Assembly: GCA_016280445.1 (NCBI GenBank)
Contig: JAEEGS010000071.1
Span: forward strand, 1-64,000
Source of the DNA: Bacteroidaceae bacterium
GTDB taxonomy: Bacteria > Bacteroidota > Bacteroidia > Bacteroidales > Bacteroidaceae
Length of the DNA: 64,000 bases
Direction: 5' to 3'
Program-made: the position numbers and the translations under genes
Shown: piece after piece, positions 15,821 through 25,133 of the stretch
Position numbering within the stretch: position 1 is the first letter of the stretch
Layout of the letters: each line of letters starts with the position of its first letter
Notes under the pieces: model-generated
What the model was told of the DNA's origin: nothing
The model's database searches: none
What the model saw: the letters and a program-made list of their open reading frames with translations, nothing else

Positions 15821-17617
15821 ATGGCAATTAAAGACATTAAACCGCTGGAAGGTTTCGATTGGGATGCATTCGAGAACGACGGCGTGAGCAGTGCTGACAA
15901 AGCCGCTCAAACTGCTGCCTATGAAGGCACTCTCAACAACGTGAACGACAACGAGGTGGTTGACGGTACTGTTACCGCTCTCAACGACCGTGAAGTTGTT
16001 GTCAACATCGGTTACAAGAGCGAAGGTATCATCGCACGCAGCGAGTTCCGTTACGCTCCAGACCTCAAGGTGGGTGACACCGTTGAGGTTTACATCGAGA
16101 ATCAGGAAGACAAGAAGGGTCAGCTCATCCTCTCTCACAAGAAGGCACGTCAGAGCCGTTCTTGGGATCGTGTGAACGCTGCACTTGCAAACGACGAAAT
16201 CGTGAATGGTTTCGTGAAGTGCCGCACAAAGGGTGGTATGATTGTTGACGTGCTTGGCACAGAGGCATTCCTCCCAGGTTCTCAGATCGATGTGAAGCCT
16301 ATCCGCGATTACGATACATTTGTTGGCAAGACCATGGAATTCAAGATTGTGAAAATCAATCAGGAGTTCCGCAACGTGGTTGTTAGCCACAAGGCTCTTA
16401 TCGAGGCAGAGCTCGAGGCTCAGAAGAAAGAGATTATCTCTAAGCTCGAGAAGGGTCAGATTCTTGAGGGTACTGTCAAGAACATCACCAACTATGGCGT
16501 ATTCATCGACCTCGGTGGTGTTGACGGTCTCATCCACATCACCGACCTCTCTTGGGGCCGCGTGAGCGATCCAAAGGAAATCGTTCAGCTCGACCAGAAG
16601 CTCAACGTGGTGATTCTCGACTTCGACGACGAGAAGAAGCGCATTGCTCTCGGTCTGAAGCAACTTACTCCACACCCATGGGATGCTCTTGATGCCAACC
16701 TCAAGGTAGGTGACAAGGTTCATGGTAAGGTGGTTGTGATGGCCGACTACGGTGCATTCATCGAGATTGCACCTGGTGTTGAAGGTCTCATCCACGTTTC
16801 TGAAATGTCTTGGAGCGCACACCTCCACTCTGCACAGGAATTCATGAAGGTGGGCGACGAAGTGGACGCTGTTATCCTCACTCTCGACCGCGAGGAGCGT
16901 AAGATGTCTCTCGGCGTGAAGCAGTTGAAGGATGACCCATGGGAGAAGATTGAAGAGAAGTATCCTGTTGGTAGCAAGCACACAGCTAAGGTGCGTAACT
17001 TCACTAACTTCGGTGTGTTTGTAGAGGTTGAGGAAGGTGTTGATGGTCTCATCCACATCTCTGACCTCTCTTGGACCAAGAAGGTGAAGCACCCATCAGA
17101 GTTCACCAAGATTGGTGAGCCTATCGAGGTGCAGGTGCTTGACATCGACAAGGAGAACCGTCGTCTCTCTCTCGGCCACAAGCAGCTTGAGGACAATCCT
17201 TGGGACAAGTTCGAGGAAGTGTTCACTCAGGATTCTATCCACGAGGGTAAGGTGATTGAAGTGCTCGACAAGGGTGCTGTTATCTCACTCGAAGGTGGTG
17301 TGGAAGGCTTTGCCACTCCAAAGCACCTCGTGAAGGAAGACGGTAGCCAGGCTCAGCTCGGCGAGACTCTCCAGTTCAAGGTGATTGAGTTCAACAAGGA
17401 GGCTAAGCGCATCATCCTTTCTCACTCTCGCATCTTCGAAGATGTTGCACGTGCTGAGGCTCGTGCCGCCAAGAAGGCTGAGGCTGCTGCCAAGAAGGCA
17501 AGCCGTCCACAGAAGGAGCAGGCTCCTGTTATCAAGAACGTGGCTGCTTCCACTTCTCTCGGCGACATCGACGCACTTGCTGCCCTGAAAGAGAAGATGA
17601 ACGACACTAACGAGTAA
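15821..17617 (+). CDS. rpsA: 30S ribosomal protein S1
   Basis: 598 residues with six S1 RNA-binding repeats, shown by recurring G-V--I---G--GLIH-S-LSW blocks (GVFIDLGGVDGLIHITDLSW, GAFIEIAPGVEGLIHVSEM, GVFVEVEEGVDGLIHISDL). The tail is Ala/Lys-rich. S1 helps mRNA binding to the small subunit. Codon use is strongly biased to C-ending optimal codons, as expected for a highly expressed gene. A terminator follows, and the lipoprotein gene downstream is in the same direction. Confidence 0.97.
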   Translation: MAIKDIKPLEGFDWDAFENDGVSSADKAAQTAAYEGTLNNVNDNEVVDGTVTALNDREVVVNIGYKSEGIIARSEFRYAPDLKVGDTVEVYIENQEDKKGQLILSHKKARQSRSWDRVNAALANDEIVNGFVKCRTKGGMIVDVLGTEAFLPGSQIDVKPIRDYDTFVGKTMEFKIVKINQEFRNVVVSHKALIEAELEAQKKEIISKLEKGQILEGTVKNITNYGVFIDLGGVDGLIHITDLSWGRVSDPKEIVQLDQKLNVVILDFDDEKKRIALGLKQLTPHPWDALDANLKVGDKVHGKVVVMADYGAFIEIAPGVEGLIHVSEMSWSAHLHSAQEFMKVGDEVDAVILTLDREERKMSLGVKQLKDDPWEKIEEKYPVGSKHTAKVRNFTNFGVFVEVEEGVDGLIHISDLSWTKKVKHPSEFTKIGEPIEVQVLDIDKENRRLSLGHKQLEDNPWDKFEEVFTQDSIHEGKVIEVLDKGAVISLEGGVEGFATPKHLVKEDGSQAQLGETLQFKVIEFNKEAKRIILSHSRIFEDVARAEARAAKKAEAAAKKASRPQKEQAPVIKNVAASTSLGDIDALAALKEKMNDTNE

Positions 17618-17641
17618 TTTTATCTCACACAACTTAACACC

Positions 17642-17682
17642 CAAGGGACATGTCCACACGGATGTGTCCCTTGATTTCTTTT
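17642..17682 (+). terminator. rpsA terminator
   Basis: CAAGGGACA (17642-17650) pairs with TGTCCCTTG (17665-17673), then ATTTCTTTT. Confidence 0.75.
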
Positions 17683-17692
17683 CAACCGCTCT

Positions 17693-18319
17693 ATGAAGAA
17701 GATATTGCCATTGATGGTTGTGGCCGTACTGCTGATGCTGTGGGCTTGCGACTCGACACCAACCACGCGCCGTGGTGGGGCTTTCGATTCGGAGGACGAG
17801 GATCTTCCTACTGCTGAGGATATAGCCTATGATACCATCGCCGAGAAAGAGAACATCGACAGGGAAAGTGCCTCGTTGTGTCTGAAGTTCAGCGAGGTGA
17901 AAGAGATGATGGACGAAGTGCAGTCGCCCGATGGTCTCGTCTCTGCCAAGAAAAAGTATATGGAAACGACTCAGTCGCTCCGCAGCGAGATGACCACATT
18001 GAGTCGTGAGGAGAAGGCGGCTGTGACCAAATATCAGCAAGAAGCCGAGGCGTCCTATGTTCAGGCTTGCCGTGAGTATGAAGTGCCTGCCAGCGGTGTG
18101 ATAGCCAATCTCAACAATCTTATCCGACGCATTGACCAGGTGCACACGAAGCAGGAACTCAGCAGATTTCAGGACTGTCGTCTGGGTATGCTGAAGGGGC
18201 TTGACGACATTCATCTTTGTGTGGAGCATAACAGCCCGCAGATTCCGGAGGTGAAACGTCTGGCACAAACGCTGAAAGGAAAATACTCGTCCAAGCGGCA
18301 TGAGTTGGGAATGGAATAG
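17693..18319 (+). CDS. Putative lipoprotein, unknown function
   Basis: 208 residues. MKKILPLMVVAVLLMLWAC is a lipoprotein signal peptide with the acceptor Cys at 19. The mature part is helical and charged with no known domain; a segment around EKENIDRESASLCLKFSEVKEMM and VIANLNNLIRRIDQVH suggests coiled-coil. Probably anchored at the outer or inner membrane facing the periplasm. It is followed by a very strong terminator, so it forms its own short transcript or is read from rpsA by read-through. Confidence 0.8.
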   Translation: MKKILPLMVVAVLLMLWACDSTPTTRRGGAFDSEDEDLPTAEDIAYDTIAEKENIDRESASLCLKFSEVKEMMDEVQSPDGLVSAKKKYMETTQSLRSEMTTLSREEKAAVTKYQQEAEASYVQACREYEVPASGVIANLNNLIRRIDQVHTKQELSRFQDCRLGMLKGLDDIHLCVEHNSPQIPEVKRLAQTLKGKYSSKRHELGME

Positions 18320-18364
18320 TCCCCTCTGCAAGAAGAATAAGCGCTTATCAACTCGCTTTTACTT

Positions 18365-18411
18365 AAAAAGGCTGAAAAAACAGGTTCTCGTTTTGTTTTT
18401 TCAGCCTTTTT
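18365..18411. terminator. Strong bidirectional terminator
   Basis: AAAAAGGCTGAAAAAAC (18365-18381) and GTTTTTTCAGCCTTTTT (18395-18411) form a perfect 17-bp stem with built-in A and T tracts. Confidence 0.92.
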
Positions 18412-18455
18412 GTTTTACCTTTGTGCCACAATCTGAGAAACCATCAATTAGCTAT

Positions 18456-19847
18456 ATGTTTGCAAAAGAGATTTATGTACAGCGTCGTGCAGAGCTGAAA
18501 AAGCGTGTTGGCGAAGGATTGATTCTCCTGTTTGGCAACAACGACGCCCCCAACAACTATCCTGCCAATACCTATCATTTCCGTCAGGACAGTTGTTTCC
18601 TATACTATTTTGGCCTGAAACGCGAGGGACTTGCTGCGGTCATTGACATTGACAATGACCAAGAGTGCGTTTTTGGTAATGACATCGACATCAACGACAT
18701 CATTTGGACAGGTTTTGTACCATCTGTCAGCGACCTTGCCGACAGTGTTGGTGTGAGCAACACCGCTCCTATGGCACAACTGAAGACCGTTGTGGAAGCA
18801 GCCAAAGCCAAAGGGCAGACCATCCATTTCCTTCCTCAGTACCGTCACGACCTGATGATTCAGTTGGCAGACCTTGTGGGCATTCATCCGTTGCAGTCAA
18901 AGGAGAAAGCCTCCGTCAAACTCATCAAGGCGATTGTGGCGATGCGCTCCATCAAGAAGCCAGAAGAGGTGGAAGAACTGAAGAAGTCCGCTGAAATAGG
19001 TTATATGATGCATACCGCCGCCATGAAACTCTGTGCGCCAGGCGTGACGGAGAAGTATATTGCTGGTGTCATCGAAGGCATCGCCATGAGTTATGGCGAC
19101 GGTGTGTCCTTCCAAGCCATCCTTTCCACTCACGGCGAGATTCAGCACGGTTTCCCAAGTTTCAGGCCGATGGAAGCAGGTCGTCTGATGCTCTGCGATG
19201 CTGGTGCTGAAAGTAGTGAGAACTATTGTTCCGACCATACGCGTGTGACTCCCGTCTCAGGCAAGTTCACCCAGCAGCAACGCGACCTGTATGCAGGTGT
19301 GGAAGCGGCTCACGATTGGGTGATTGCCAACTCGAAGCCAGGCGTGAAATGGCTCGACATCCATTTGGGTTCTGCCCGTGTGATGGTTGACCATCTGAAA
19401 TCGCTCGGACTCATGAAAGGCGACACGGAAGAGGCTGTTCAGGCAGGTGCCCATGCCATGTTCTCCCCATGCGGGCTTGGCCACATGATGGGCATGGATG
19501 TGCACGATATGGAGGGTTTGGGACAGAACTATCTTGGCTTCGACGACGAAGTGCAGCCATCCACTCAGTTTGGCCTTTGCAACCTGCGTTGTGGCCGCCG
19601 TCTGCAAGAAGGTTTCGTCATGACCGACGAGCCTGGCATGTACTTCATCCCTCATCTCATCGACCTTTGGCGCTCGGAGAAGAAGCACATGGAGTTTATC
19701 AACTACGACGCTTTAGAGCCTTGGCGCGATTTTGGTGGCATCCGTCTGGAGAACGATATCCTCATCACAAAAGACGGTTGTGAGATGATTGGCGACAAGA
19801 TTATTCCTTACCATATTGATGACGTAGAAGAATTTATCAACAAATAA
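18456..19847 (+). CDS. pepP: Xaa-Pro aminopeptidase (aminopeptidase P family)
   Basis: 463 residues from ATG 18456; the ORF track's 18300 start runs through the terminator and a TACCTTTG box (18416-18423). The N-terminal AMP_N domain covers the first ~170 residues. The pita-bread M24 domain has its metal ligands in LCDAGAESSENYCSD, GLGHMMGMDVHD, MTDEPGMYF and GGIRLEND. It removes N-terminal residues that precede proline; no signal peptide, so cytosolic. The next gene, another peptidase, starts 10 bp downstream, so the two probably form an operon for peptide use. Confidence 0.93.
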   Translation: MFAKEIYVQRRAELKKRVGEGLILLFGNNDAPNNYPANTYHFRQDSCFLYYFGLKREGLAAVIDIDNDQECVFGNDIDINDIIWTGFVPSVSDLADSVGVSNTAPMAQLKTVVEAAKAKGQTIHFLPQYRHDLMIQLADLVGIHPLQSKEKASVKLIKAIVAMRSIKKPEEVEELKKSAEIGYMMHTAAMKLCAPGVTEKYIAGVIEGIAMSYGDGVSFQAILSTHGEIQHGFPSFRPMEAGRLMLCDAGAESSENYCSDHTRVTPVSGKFTQQQRDLYAGVEAAHDWVIANSKPGVKWLDIHLGSARVMVDHLKSLGLMKGDTEEAVQAGAHAMFSPCGLGHMMGMDVHDMEGLGQNYLGFDDEVQPSTQFGLCNLRCGRRLQEGFVMTDEPGMYFIPHLIDLWRSEKKHMEFINYDALEPWRDFGGIRLENDILITKDGCEMIGDKIIPYHIDDVEEFINK

Positions 19848-19857
19848 ACCATAAGAT

Positions 19858-21042
19858 ATGAAAAAGTTACTGATTGTTGCCGCTCTGTTGGTTAGCGGCA
19901 CTTCCCTCTTTGCACAAGAGAAGAACGAGGGATTCCAGTTCACCGTCGTGAAAGAGAATCCTATCACATCCACCAAAAACCAGAATCGTTCCGGCACCTG
20001 CTGGGCTTATTCTTCACTCGGCTTCTTCGAGGCGGAACTGCTCCGCATGGGCAAGGGCACTTGGGACTTCTCTGAGATGTATCTCGCTCACAAGACTTAT
20101 GAAGACCGTGCCAAAGCGACTGTCCGTCTGCATGGTGACATGGATTTCAGCCAAGGTGGTTCTTTCTATGACTGCGTTTATTGCATGAAGCATTACGGCA
20201 TGATTCCAGAGACGGCAATGCCTGCACCTGGCACCCTCTATGGTGACACGCTGCCCAACTTCAGCGAGTTCTTCAGCATCCTCGAACCGATGGTGAATGC
20301 TGTTGCCAAAGGTGAACAGAAGAAACTCTCTCCCGTTTGGTTCAAGCCCATCAATGCCACGCTCGACGCTTATTTGGGTGAGTGCCCGACCGAGTTCACT
20401 CACAACGGCAAGAAGTACACACCACAGTCCTACATGGCTTCCACAGGTTTGAACATGGACGACTATATAAGCCTCACATCCTTCACGCACCATCCTTTCT
20501 ACGAGCAGTTCATCATCGAGGTGCAGGACAACTGGCGTTGGGGACTCTCCTACAACCTGCCGCTTGCTGAGTTCATGGAGGTGATGGAGTCGGCCGTGAA
20601 GAATGGCTACACTTTTGCGTGGGGTGCAGATGTCTCTGAAAACGGATTCTCTCGCGATGGTATCGCCGTGTGTCCCGACTTGCAGAAGGTGAAGGAGACC
20701 AGCGGCTCTGATTATGAGCGTTGGTTTGGCTCCTCTGGCACACCCAGCCGTGCTGCCTACACCGCTCGTCCGTTGCCTGAAATGACCATCACGCAGGAGA
20801 TGCGCCAAGTGGCATACGACAACTGGGAGACGACTGATGACCACGGTATGCTCATCTATGGTATTGCCACCGACCAGAACGGTAAGGAGTATTTCATGGT
20901 GAAGAACTCATGGGGCACCGACTACAAGTACAAGGGTGTCTGGTACGCATCTAAGGCGTTTGTGGCCTACAAGACCATGAACATCCTCGTTCACAAGGAT
21001 GCCATCCCCAAGCAGATTGCCAAGAAATTGGGCATCAAGTAA
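19858..21042 (+). CDS. Secreted C1 family aminopeptidase (PepC/bleomycin hydrolase-like)
   Basis: 394 residues. Signal peptide MKKLLIVAALLVSGTSLFAQ; the catalytic Cys is in RSGTCWAYSS, His in DDHGMLIYG and Asn in MVKNSWG. Papain-fold aminopeptidases of this group are cytosolic in most bacteria, but Bacteroidetes have exported versions. Located 10 bp after the Xaa-Pro peptidase gene, so the pair likely acts on peptides, one in the periplasm and one in the cytoplasm. Confidence 0.92.
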   Translation: MKKLLIVAALLVSGTSLFAQEKNEGFQFTVVKENPITSTKNQNRSGTCWAYSSLGFFEAELLRMGKGTWDFSEMYLAHKTYEDRAKATVRLHGDMDFSQGGSFYDCVYCMKHYGMIPETAMPAPGTLYGDTLPNFSEFFSILEPMVNAVAKGEQKKLSPVWFKPINATLDAYLGECPTEFTHNGKKYTPQSYMASTGLNMDDYISLTSFTHHPFYEQFIIEVQDNWRWGLSYNLPLAEFMEVMESAVKNGYTFAWGADVSENGFSRDGIAVCPDLQKVKETSGSDYERWFGSSGTPSRAAYTARPLPEMTITQEMRQVAYDNWETTDDHGMLIYGIATDQNGKEYFMVKNSWGTDYKYKGVWYASKAFVAYKTMNILVHKDAIPKQIAKKLGIK

Positions 21043-21069
21043 ACGGCTTGTTGCCAGTCTTTAGAAAAG

Positions 21070-21113
21070 AAAAATGGGAACCTCACACATGCAGCGGTGA
21101 GGTTCCCATTTTT
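21070..21113. terminator. Bidirectional terminator
   Basis: AAAAATGGGAACCTCAC pairs perfectly with GTGAGGTTCCCATTTTT (17 bp); sits between converging genes. Confidence 0.92.
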
Positions 21114-21137
21114 TTTGTTTGTGGATATAGGCGCTCG

Positions 21138-21650
21138 TCAGTTCTTTCTTGCGGAGAATGCGAGCAGGGCATAAGTGCCAAACACTTGCAGTAGCAGGCC
21201 TGGCCAGCCGATGGTGAAGTCGGCAATGGTGGCAGCGATGCCGCCCGTGAGTGCCAGTTCGCCGAGTCCTCCCAGCAGTTCGGCCGTCAGCACCACTCCT
21301 GTGAGCAGCAGCAGGTTCACTTTCTTGAAATATTGTGCTGTCAGCCCTGCAATCACAGCGAGGAACGCCAGTTTGAGCGCCATCACAGGCACTACTCCCC
21401 AGGCAGGTGCTCCAAACACCAGGTTGTTCACCACTGGCGAGGCGAGTGCGGCCAGAAGTCCTGTTTTCCAGCCGAATTTGTAGGAACCGGCCAAGATGAC
21501 GAATGAGAGTGGGGCGAAAATGATGCCACCCTGCGGAATGAGGTGGAACACTTGAGGCAGCACCATGTTGGCAGCCACGAATGCGGCTGTCCACAGATAC
21601 GTCTTGACCTCGTCATAGTTCAGCGTGTAGAGTTTTGTGTGTGTAGTCAT
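21138..21650 (-). CDS. ECF transporter S-component family membrane protein
   Basis: 170 residues with about five to six hydrophobic helices (TAAFVAANMVLPQVFHLI, GIIFAPLSFVILAG, GLLAALASPVVNNLVF, VMALKLAFLAVIAGL, LLLTGVVLTAELLGGL). The pattern and length match small substrate-binding S components of energy-coupling-factor vitamin transporters. The substrate cannot be read from sequence. It is 15 bp downstream of an HD hydrolase gene and probably co-transcribed; no riboswitch is visible. Confidence 0.75.
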   Translation of the reverse strand: MTTHTKLYTLNYDEVKTYLWTAAFVAANMVLPQVFHLIPQGGIIFAPLSFVILAGSYKFGWKTGLLAALASPVVNNLVFGAPAWGVVPVMALKLAFLAVIAGLTAQYFKKVNLLLLTGVVLTAELLGGLGELALTGGIAATIADFTIGWPGLLLQVFGTYALLAFSARKN

Positions 21651-21665
21651 AAGCGTGTCTTCTTT

Positions 21666-22277
21666 TTATGAGATTTGGGCATAAATTTGATTCACCATCA
21701 CTTGTGGCAGGGCCATTCTTCCGTCCTCGCTGTGGGCGTCGATGGCCTCCAGAAAGTGGGGGAGTTCCTGCTTATACACCTTGATCATGCGGGTGTTGGT
21801 CTCGCTCTCGTTGGTGCAGGAGAAGGTGATGTTGGCCAGTCGGTCGGCCAGTTTCACGAATGGGGCGTAGGGCGTCTCGCGGATGCCTCGGTAGTAGTTC
21901 TCTCCGGCACGTTCGGCGCGTGTGCGTCCCTTGTCGTTGGTCAGCGCATAGACGATTTCAGCGGCCGTGTGTGCCTGTTCCTTGTCCATCCATCGGCAGG
22001 CTATCTTTGTCACATCGTTGTAGGTTTGTCGTGTGTCCTCGATGCTGTCGTGGAAGTAGGCTCCGAAGAACAGAGGCAGCACATCCTGCTCGTCAGCACA
22101 CACCAGATGCCCGTAGTGGCACACGGAGTCAACCACCATGTCGAGATGGAGCCCGTACGGATGCTTCTTGCCATACGTTTGATTCACGCTCGCATGCAAC
22201 GCATGTGCCGTCGCCTTGATTTCCTCCAGCGTACAGCTGTGCTGGTCGATGAAGTCCTGAAAGTCTGCCTGTGTCAT
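21666..22277 (-). CDS. HD domain metal-dependent phosphohydrolase
   Basis: 203 residues from ATG 22277; the GTG start of the ORF track (22289) overlaps the -7 box TACCTTTG (22289-22296) and is excluded. YFHDSIEDTRQTYNDV contains the HD pair followed by ED, and FVKLADRLANITF matches the conserved VKLADRLxN of RelA/SpoT-type hydrolase domains. No synthetase domain is present, so it may be a small alarmone hydrolase-like or other nucleotide phosphohydrolase; substrate not known. Predicted leader is very short (about 6-12 nt). Confidence 0.82.
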   Translation of the reverse strand: MTQADFQDFIDQHSCTLEEIKATAHALHASVNQTYGKKHPYGLHLDMVVDSVCHYGHLVCADEQDVLPLFFGAYFHDSIEDTRQTYNDVTKIACRWMDKEQAHTAAEIVYALTNDKGRTRAERAGENYYRGIRETPYAPFVKLADRLANITFSCTNESETNTRMIKVYKQELPHFLEAIDAHSEDGRMALPQVMVNQIYAQIS

Positions 22278-22406
22278 ATATTTTTCCACAAAGGTAGCAC
22301 ATCCCGTTTACACCTCCAAATTTTTTGTACACTTTTTATCGCTTCTTCCGTTTTGACCAACTTGACAGTGTAACAACGGCTGCTACCTTTGTTCCACTAC
22401 CTCTTT

Positions 22407-22478
22407 GGCGGTGTGACTCACACCGGGTAGGTCGGTCTGAGTCACACCGAGGGGGTCGGTCTGAGTCACACCGATTTT
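22407..22478 (+). repeat. 24-bp tandem array (3 units)
   Basis: Starts at 22407, 22431 and 22455: GGCGGTGTGACTCACACCG, GTCGGTCTGAGTCACACCG (twice) plus 5-bp variable ends. Each unit holds a palindromic core around GTGACTCAC/GAGTCAC. Non-coding, between the HD gene promoter and the carboxylesterase stop; nothing else is seen in 22300-22559. Confidence 0.85.
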
Positions 22479-22559
22479 GAGGTACTGACAGAGAGTAGTT
22501 GGAGGTAGTGGAAGGAGGGAAACGGAGGCACTGGAAGTGGTGACTGGTGCCCCTCGGCA

Positions 22560-24161
22560 TCATTTCTTATACTGGTCGAGCAGCAGGAAGCAATGCTTGT
22601 TGATGATTTCCTGGAGACGTCGGTCGGGATTGTGGCGCACTTGGCATTGGTGGTCGAACACCATGAGTTCGCCGTTGGCAGGGGTGTAGGGTTGCCAAGT
22701 GGGTAGGGAGTCGATGTTGGGGTTGCCGGTTTTGGCGAATTGTGCCCATGCCGACGACATGAGGTTGCCCAACTGAAGGTCTTGTTCTGTGGGGTTGGGG
22801 AGGCTTTCTCCTGAGTGTTGGGGCGCGTTGAAGCAGAATTTGAGTTCTGCACCATGCACGGAGCCGTGATTGACAGGCGAACGCCACGTGAACATATACA
22901 CGTAGGTGGGTGCCTTGCGTGTTTCAGCAATGGCGTCGGTGGTGATGAGGGTCTTGGGGCGGAAGAGCCAGTCGATGCTCAAGAGGTCCTGTGGGGTATA
23001 TTGGGGATATGCAGCCCTGAAGGCCTCGATGTAGGCATTGGTGTCGTCGCCAAAGGTCTTGCGGAGTTCGGCGCGGGCTTCGGCCGCTGTGAGCGGTTGG
23101 TCGTAGCGCAGACGTTGCAGTTCGTTGAAAGTGGTGCCGATGAGCAGGGGCACATCGGACGAGAGTTCGGCAAAACCTGGCTGGAAGGGTTGCTGTGTCA
23201 GCACTTCACCGTCGGGGGTGGGGCCGAATCCCCACATCATGGGGGTGCCGGGTGTGCGTGTGCCGATGCTGTGAGCCATCGCTCGCTGTCCGGCGGTGTA
23301 GAGTTCCTCGTAAGGGATGTCGTTGATGCGTTCCACCTCGTTCTCGGGGATGTTCAGTTCTCTCAGCACGGCCTTGCCCAGTTGTTGTGTGGCGGCTTGG
23401 GTGTTGATGTTGAGGATGGTTCCGCTCATGATGATGGCCTTGTGGAAAAGCCCTTTAGCATCGGGCATGCACATGAGTGTGCCCACTTTTCCGCCACCGC
23501 CCGACTCTCCAAAGATGGTCACGTTGGATGGGTCGCCGCCGAAGGCTGTGATGTTGTCGCGAATCCACTTCAGCGCTGCCACAATGTCGAGCACACCCAC
23601 ATTGCCAGAGTGCTTGTATTTGTCGGACACGGCCGAGAGGTCGAGAAATCCGAGAATGTTGAGCCGATGGTTGAGGCTGACCACCACCACATCTCTCTTG
23701 GCCAGCAGCATGCCTGGGTCCCAACTGGAGGTGCCAGAGTCGAAGCCGCCGCCGTGAATCCACAGCATGACAGGCTTGTGTGCCTTCAGGTCGGTGGTCC
23801 ACACGTTCAGCACACAGGAGTGCTTCTCCGACATCTCGGCCTCGCTGAGTTGGCGCCCATACGTGTTCTGCATCGCTTGTGGCCCCCAGTGGTCGCACAC
23901 TCTGATGCTGTCCCACGGCTCCACAGGCAGGGGAGGCATGAAGCGCTCCACCCGTGCGTAAGGGATGCCCAGATAGGCCAATGTGCCTTCTTGCACCGTT
24001 CCGCTGATGAGGCCAGAACGGGTGCTCACCACAGGGGTGTCCGCTGTGGTCATTTCGTCGTGTGTGGCGACATCGTCTTGTGTGGGTGATGCAAAAATGG
24101 CCTCGTGGGGCATGAACAAAAAGGCGGTTCCTGCCAGGAAAGCCGAGATAATTCTATTCAT
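22560..24161 (-). CDS. Secreted type B carboxylesterase
   Basis: 533 residues from ATG 24161 (MNRIISAFLAGTAFLFMP signal peptide); upstream 99 codons of the ORF track lack a credible start. WIHGGGFDSG is the oxyanion-hole block and FGESGGGGKV the nucleophile Ser in GESGGG; acid and His should be EL/HGAELKF region. Family members hydrolyse ester side groups, including acetyl or feruloyl groups on plant glycans or drugs; the substrate here is open. Stands alone. Confidence 0.9.
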   Translation of the reverse strand: MNRIISAFLAGTAFLFMPHEAIFASPTQDDVATHDEMTTADTPVVSTRSGLISGTVQEGTLAYLGIPYARVERFMPPLPVEPWDSIRVCDHWGPQAMQNTYGRQLSEAEMSEKHSCVLNVWTTDLKAHKPVMLWIHGGGFDSGTSSWDPGMLLAKRDVVVVSLNHRLNILGFLDLSAVSDKYKHSGNVGVLDIVAALKWIRDNITAFGGDPSNVTIFGESGGGGKVGTLMCMPDAKGLFHKAIIMSGTILNINTQAATQQLGKAVLRELNIPENEVERINDIPYEELYTAGQRAMAHSIGTRTPGTPMMWGFGPTPDGEVLTQQPFQPGFAELSSDVPLLIGTTFNELQRLRYDQPLTAAEARAELRKTFGDDTNAYIEAFRAAYPQYTPQDLLSIDWLFRPKTLITTDAIAETRKAPTYVYMFTWRSPVNHGSVHGAELKFCFNAPQHSGESLPNPTEQDLQLGNLMSSAWAQFAKTGNPNIDSLPTWQPYTPANGELMVFDHQCQVRHNPDRRLQEIINKHCFLLLDQYKK

Positions 24162-24313
24162 GTTCAGTTCTGAGTTAGTGAGGAAAATAGGTGAAGTGGG
24201 TGCAAAGTTAAGGTCAAAAGTGGCAAAAATACAAAAAAAGCCGCACATTTTTGTGTAAAAAGTGCGGTTTTTGTAAGATATAGGAGTTTTCTTCGGGAAT
24301 CTGGCGGCTGGAG

Positions 24314-25129
24314 TTATTGGATGCGGATGCCTTCGTGGATGGTCAACCGGCGCGAGTCGATGCTTGCCATACCTCCCGATTTCTTGGTCAGGTGGGCACA
24401 CTCGCCCTTCAGTTCCACTTCGCCTGTTCCACCAGCGGTGACGGTGAGGTTTTGGCATTTCACGTCGAGGTCAGCATCGCCTGTGCCGCCAATCTCCACC
24501 AGGATGTCGTCGGCCTTCACGTCGGCCTTCATGTCGCCATCGCCGCTGATGCTGATGTCGGCTTTCTTGCACTTGATTTTCTCGGCCGTGATGTCTCCCT
24601 TGCCGCTGATGTGCACGGTGAGTTGCTGGCACTCCACACGCTCCAGATCCACATCGCCTGTGCCGCTGATGAGGATTTGCAGGTCACCCTCCAGTTCGTT
24701 CTCATCCTTGATGTCGATGTCGCCTGTGCCGCTCACATCAATGCTCTCGAGATTGGGTGCAGTCACCTTGATTCTGATGGTGGGAATGGTGCCTTTCACT
24801 CCCTGCTTGCTGGCCACCGTCATCGTACCGTCCGCCACTGTGATGTCGTTCAGCTCGATGGCTTTCTCGTTGCCGTAGGCTTCCACCTTCAGTTCATCGC
24901 CTTGGGTGAACTTGATGTCGGCATTGCCTTTCAGGTTGATGCGGGTGAAGTCTTCGACCTCGATGGTCTTTGTGACGACTTTTCCCCATTTCTCGCTGTC
25001 TCGATAGGAGTCCTTGCCCGCTTCCTTGCGTGCCAACCGGTTCAGGTCGTCGCTGCTGAAATTGCAGGATGTGATGGTGGCTGCCACAGCGGCAAGGCTG
25101 GCAATCATTAAGATAGTTCTGATTCTCAT
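24314..25129 (-). CDS. Head GIN domain lipoprotein (DUF2807)
   Basis: 271 residues. Lipoprotein signal MRIRTILMIASLAAVAATITSC. The mature part shows the right-handed repeat of DUF2807 putative autotransporter adhesins: FTRINLKGNADIKFTQGD, then recurring ISGTGDVDLE, ISGKGDITAE, ISGDGDMKAD, IGGTGDADLD. The fold is a beta-helix on the outer surface. Last gene of a leftward operon; the GntR gene upstream ends 4 bp before this start. Known neighbours of GntR/ABC cassettes in Bacteroidetes. Confidence 0.88.
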   Translation of the reverse strand: MRIRTILMIASLAAVAATITSCNFSSDDLNRLARKEAGKDSYRDSEKWGKVVTKTIEVEDFTRINLKGNADIKFTQGDELKVEAYGNEKAIELNDITVADGTMTVASKQGVKGTIPTIRIKVTAPNLESIDVSGTGDIDIKDENELEGDLQILISGTGDVDLERVECQQLTVHISGKGDITAEKIKCKKADISISGDGDMKADVKADDILVEIGGTGDADLDVKCQNLTVTAGGTGEVELKGECAHLTKKSGGMASIDSRRLTIHEGIRIQ

Positions 25130-25133
25130 GTGG

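Noticed and set aside
15791-17092. 433-residue minus-strand ORF over rpsA
   Set aside because: Antisense frame of a codon-biased ribosomal protein gene; no independent support.
22407-22478. Possible CRISPR array (also considered at 36764-36910 and 52658-52749)
   Set aside because: Units follow directly on each other with no spacers, and no cas genes are nearby.
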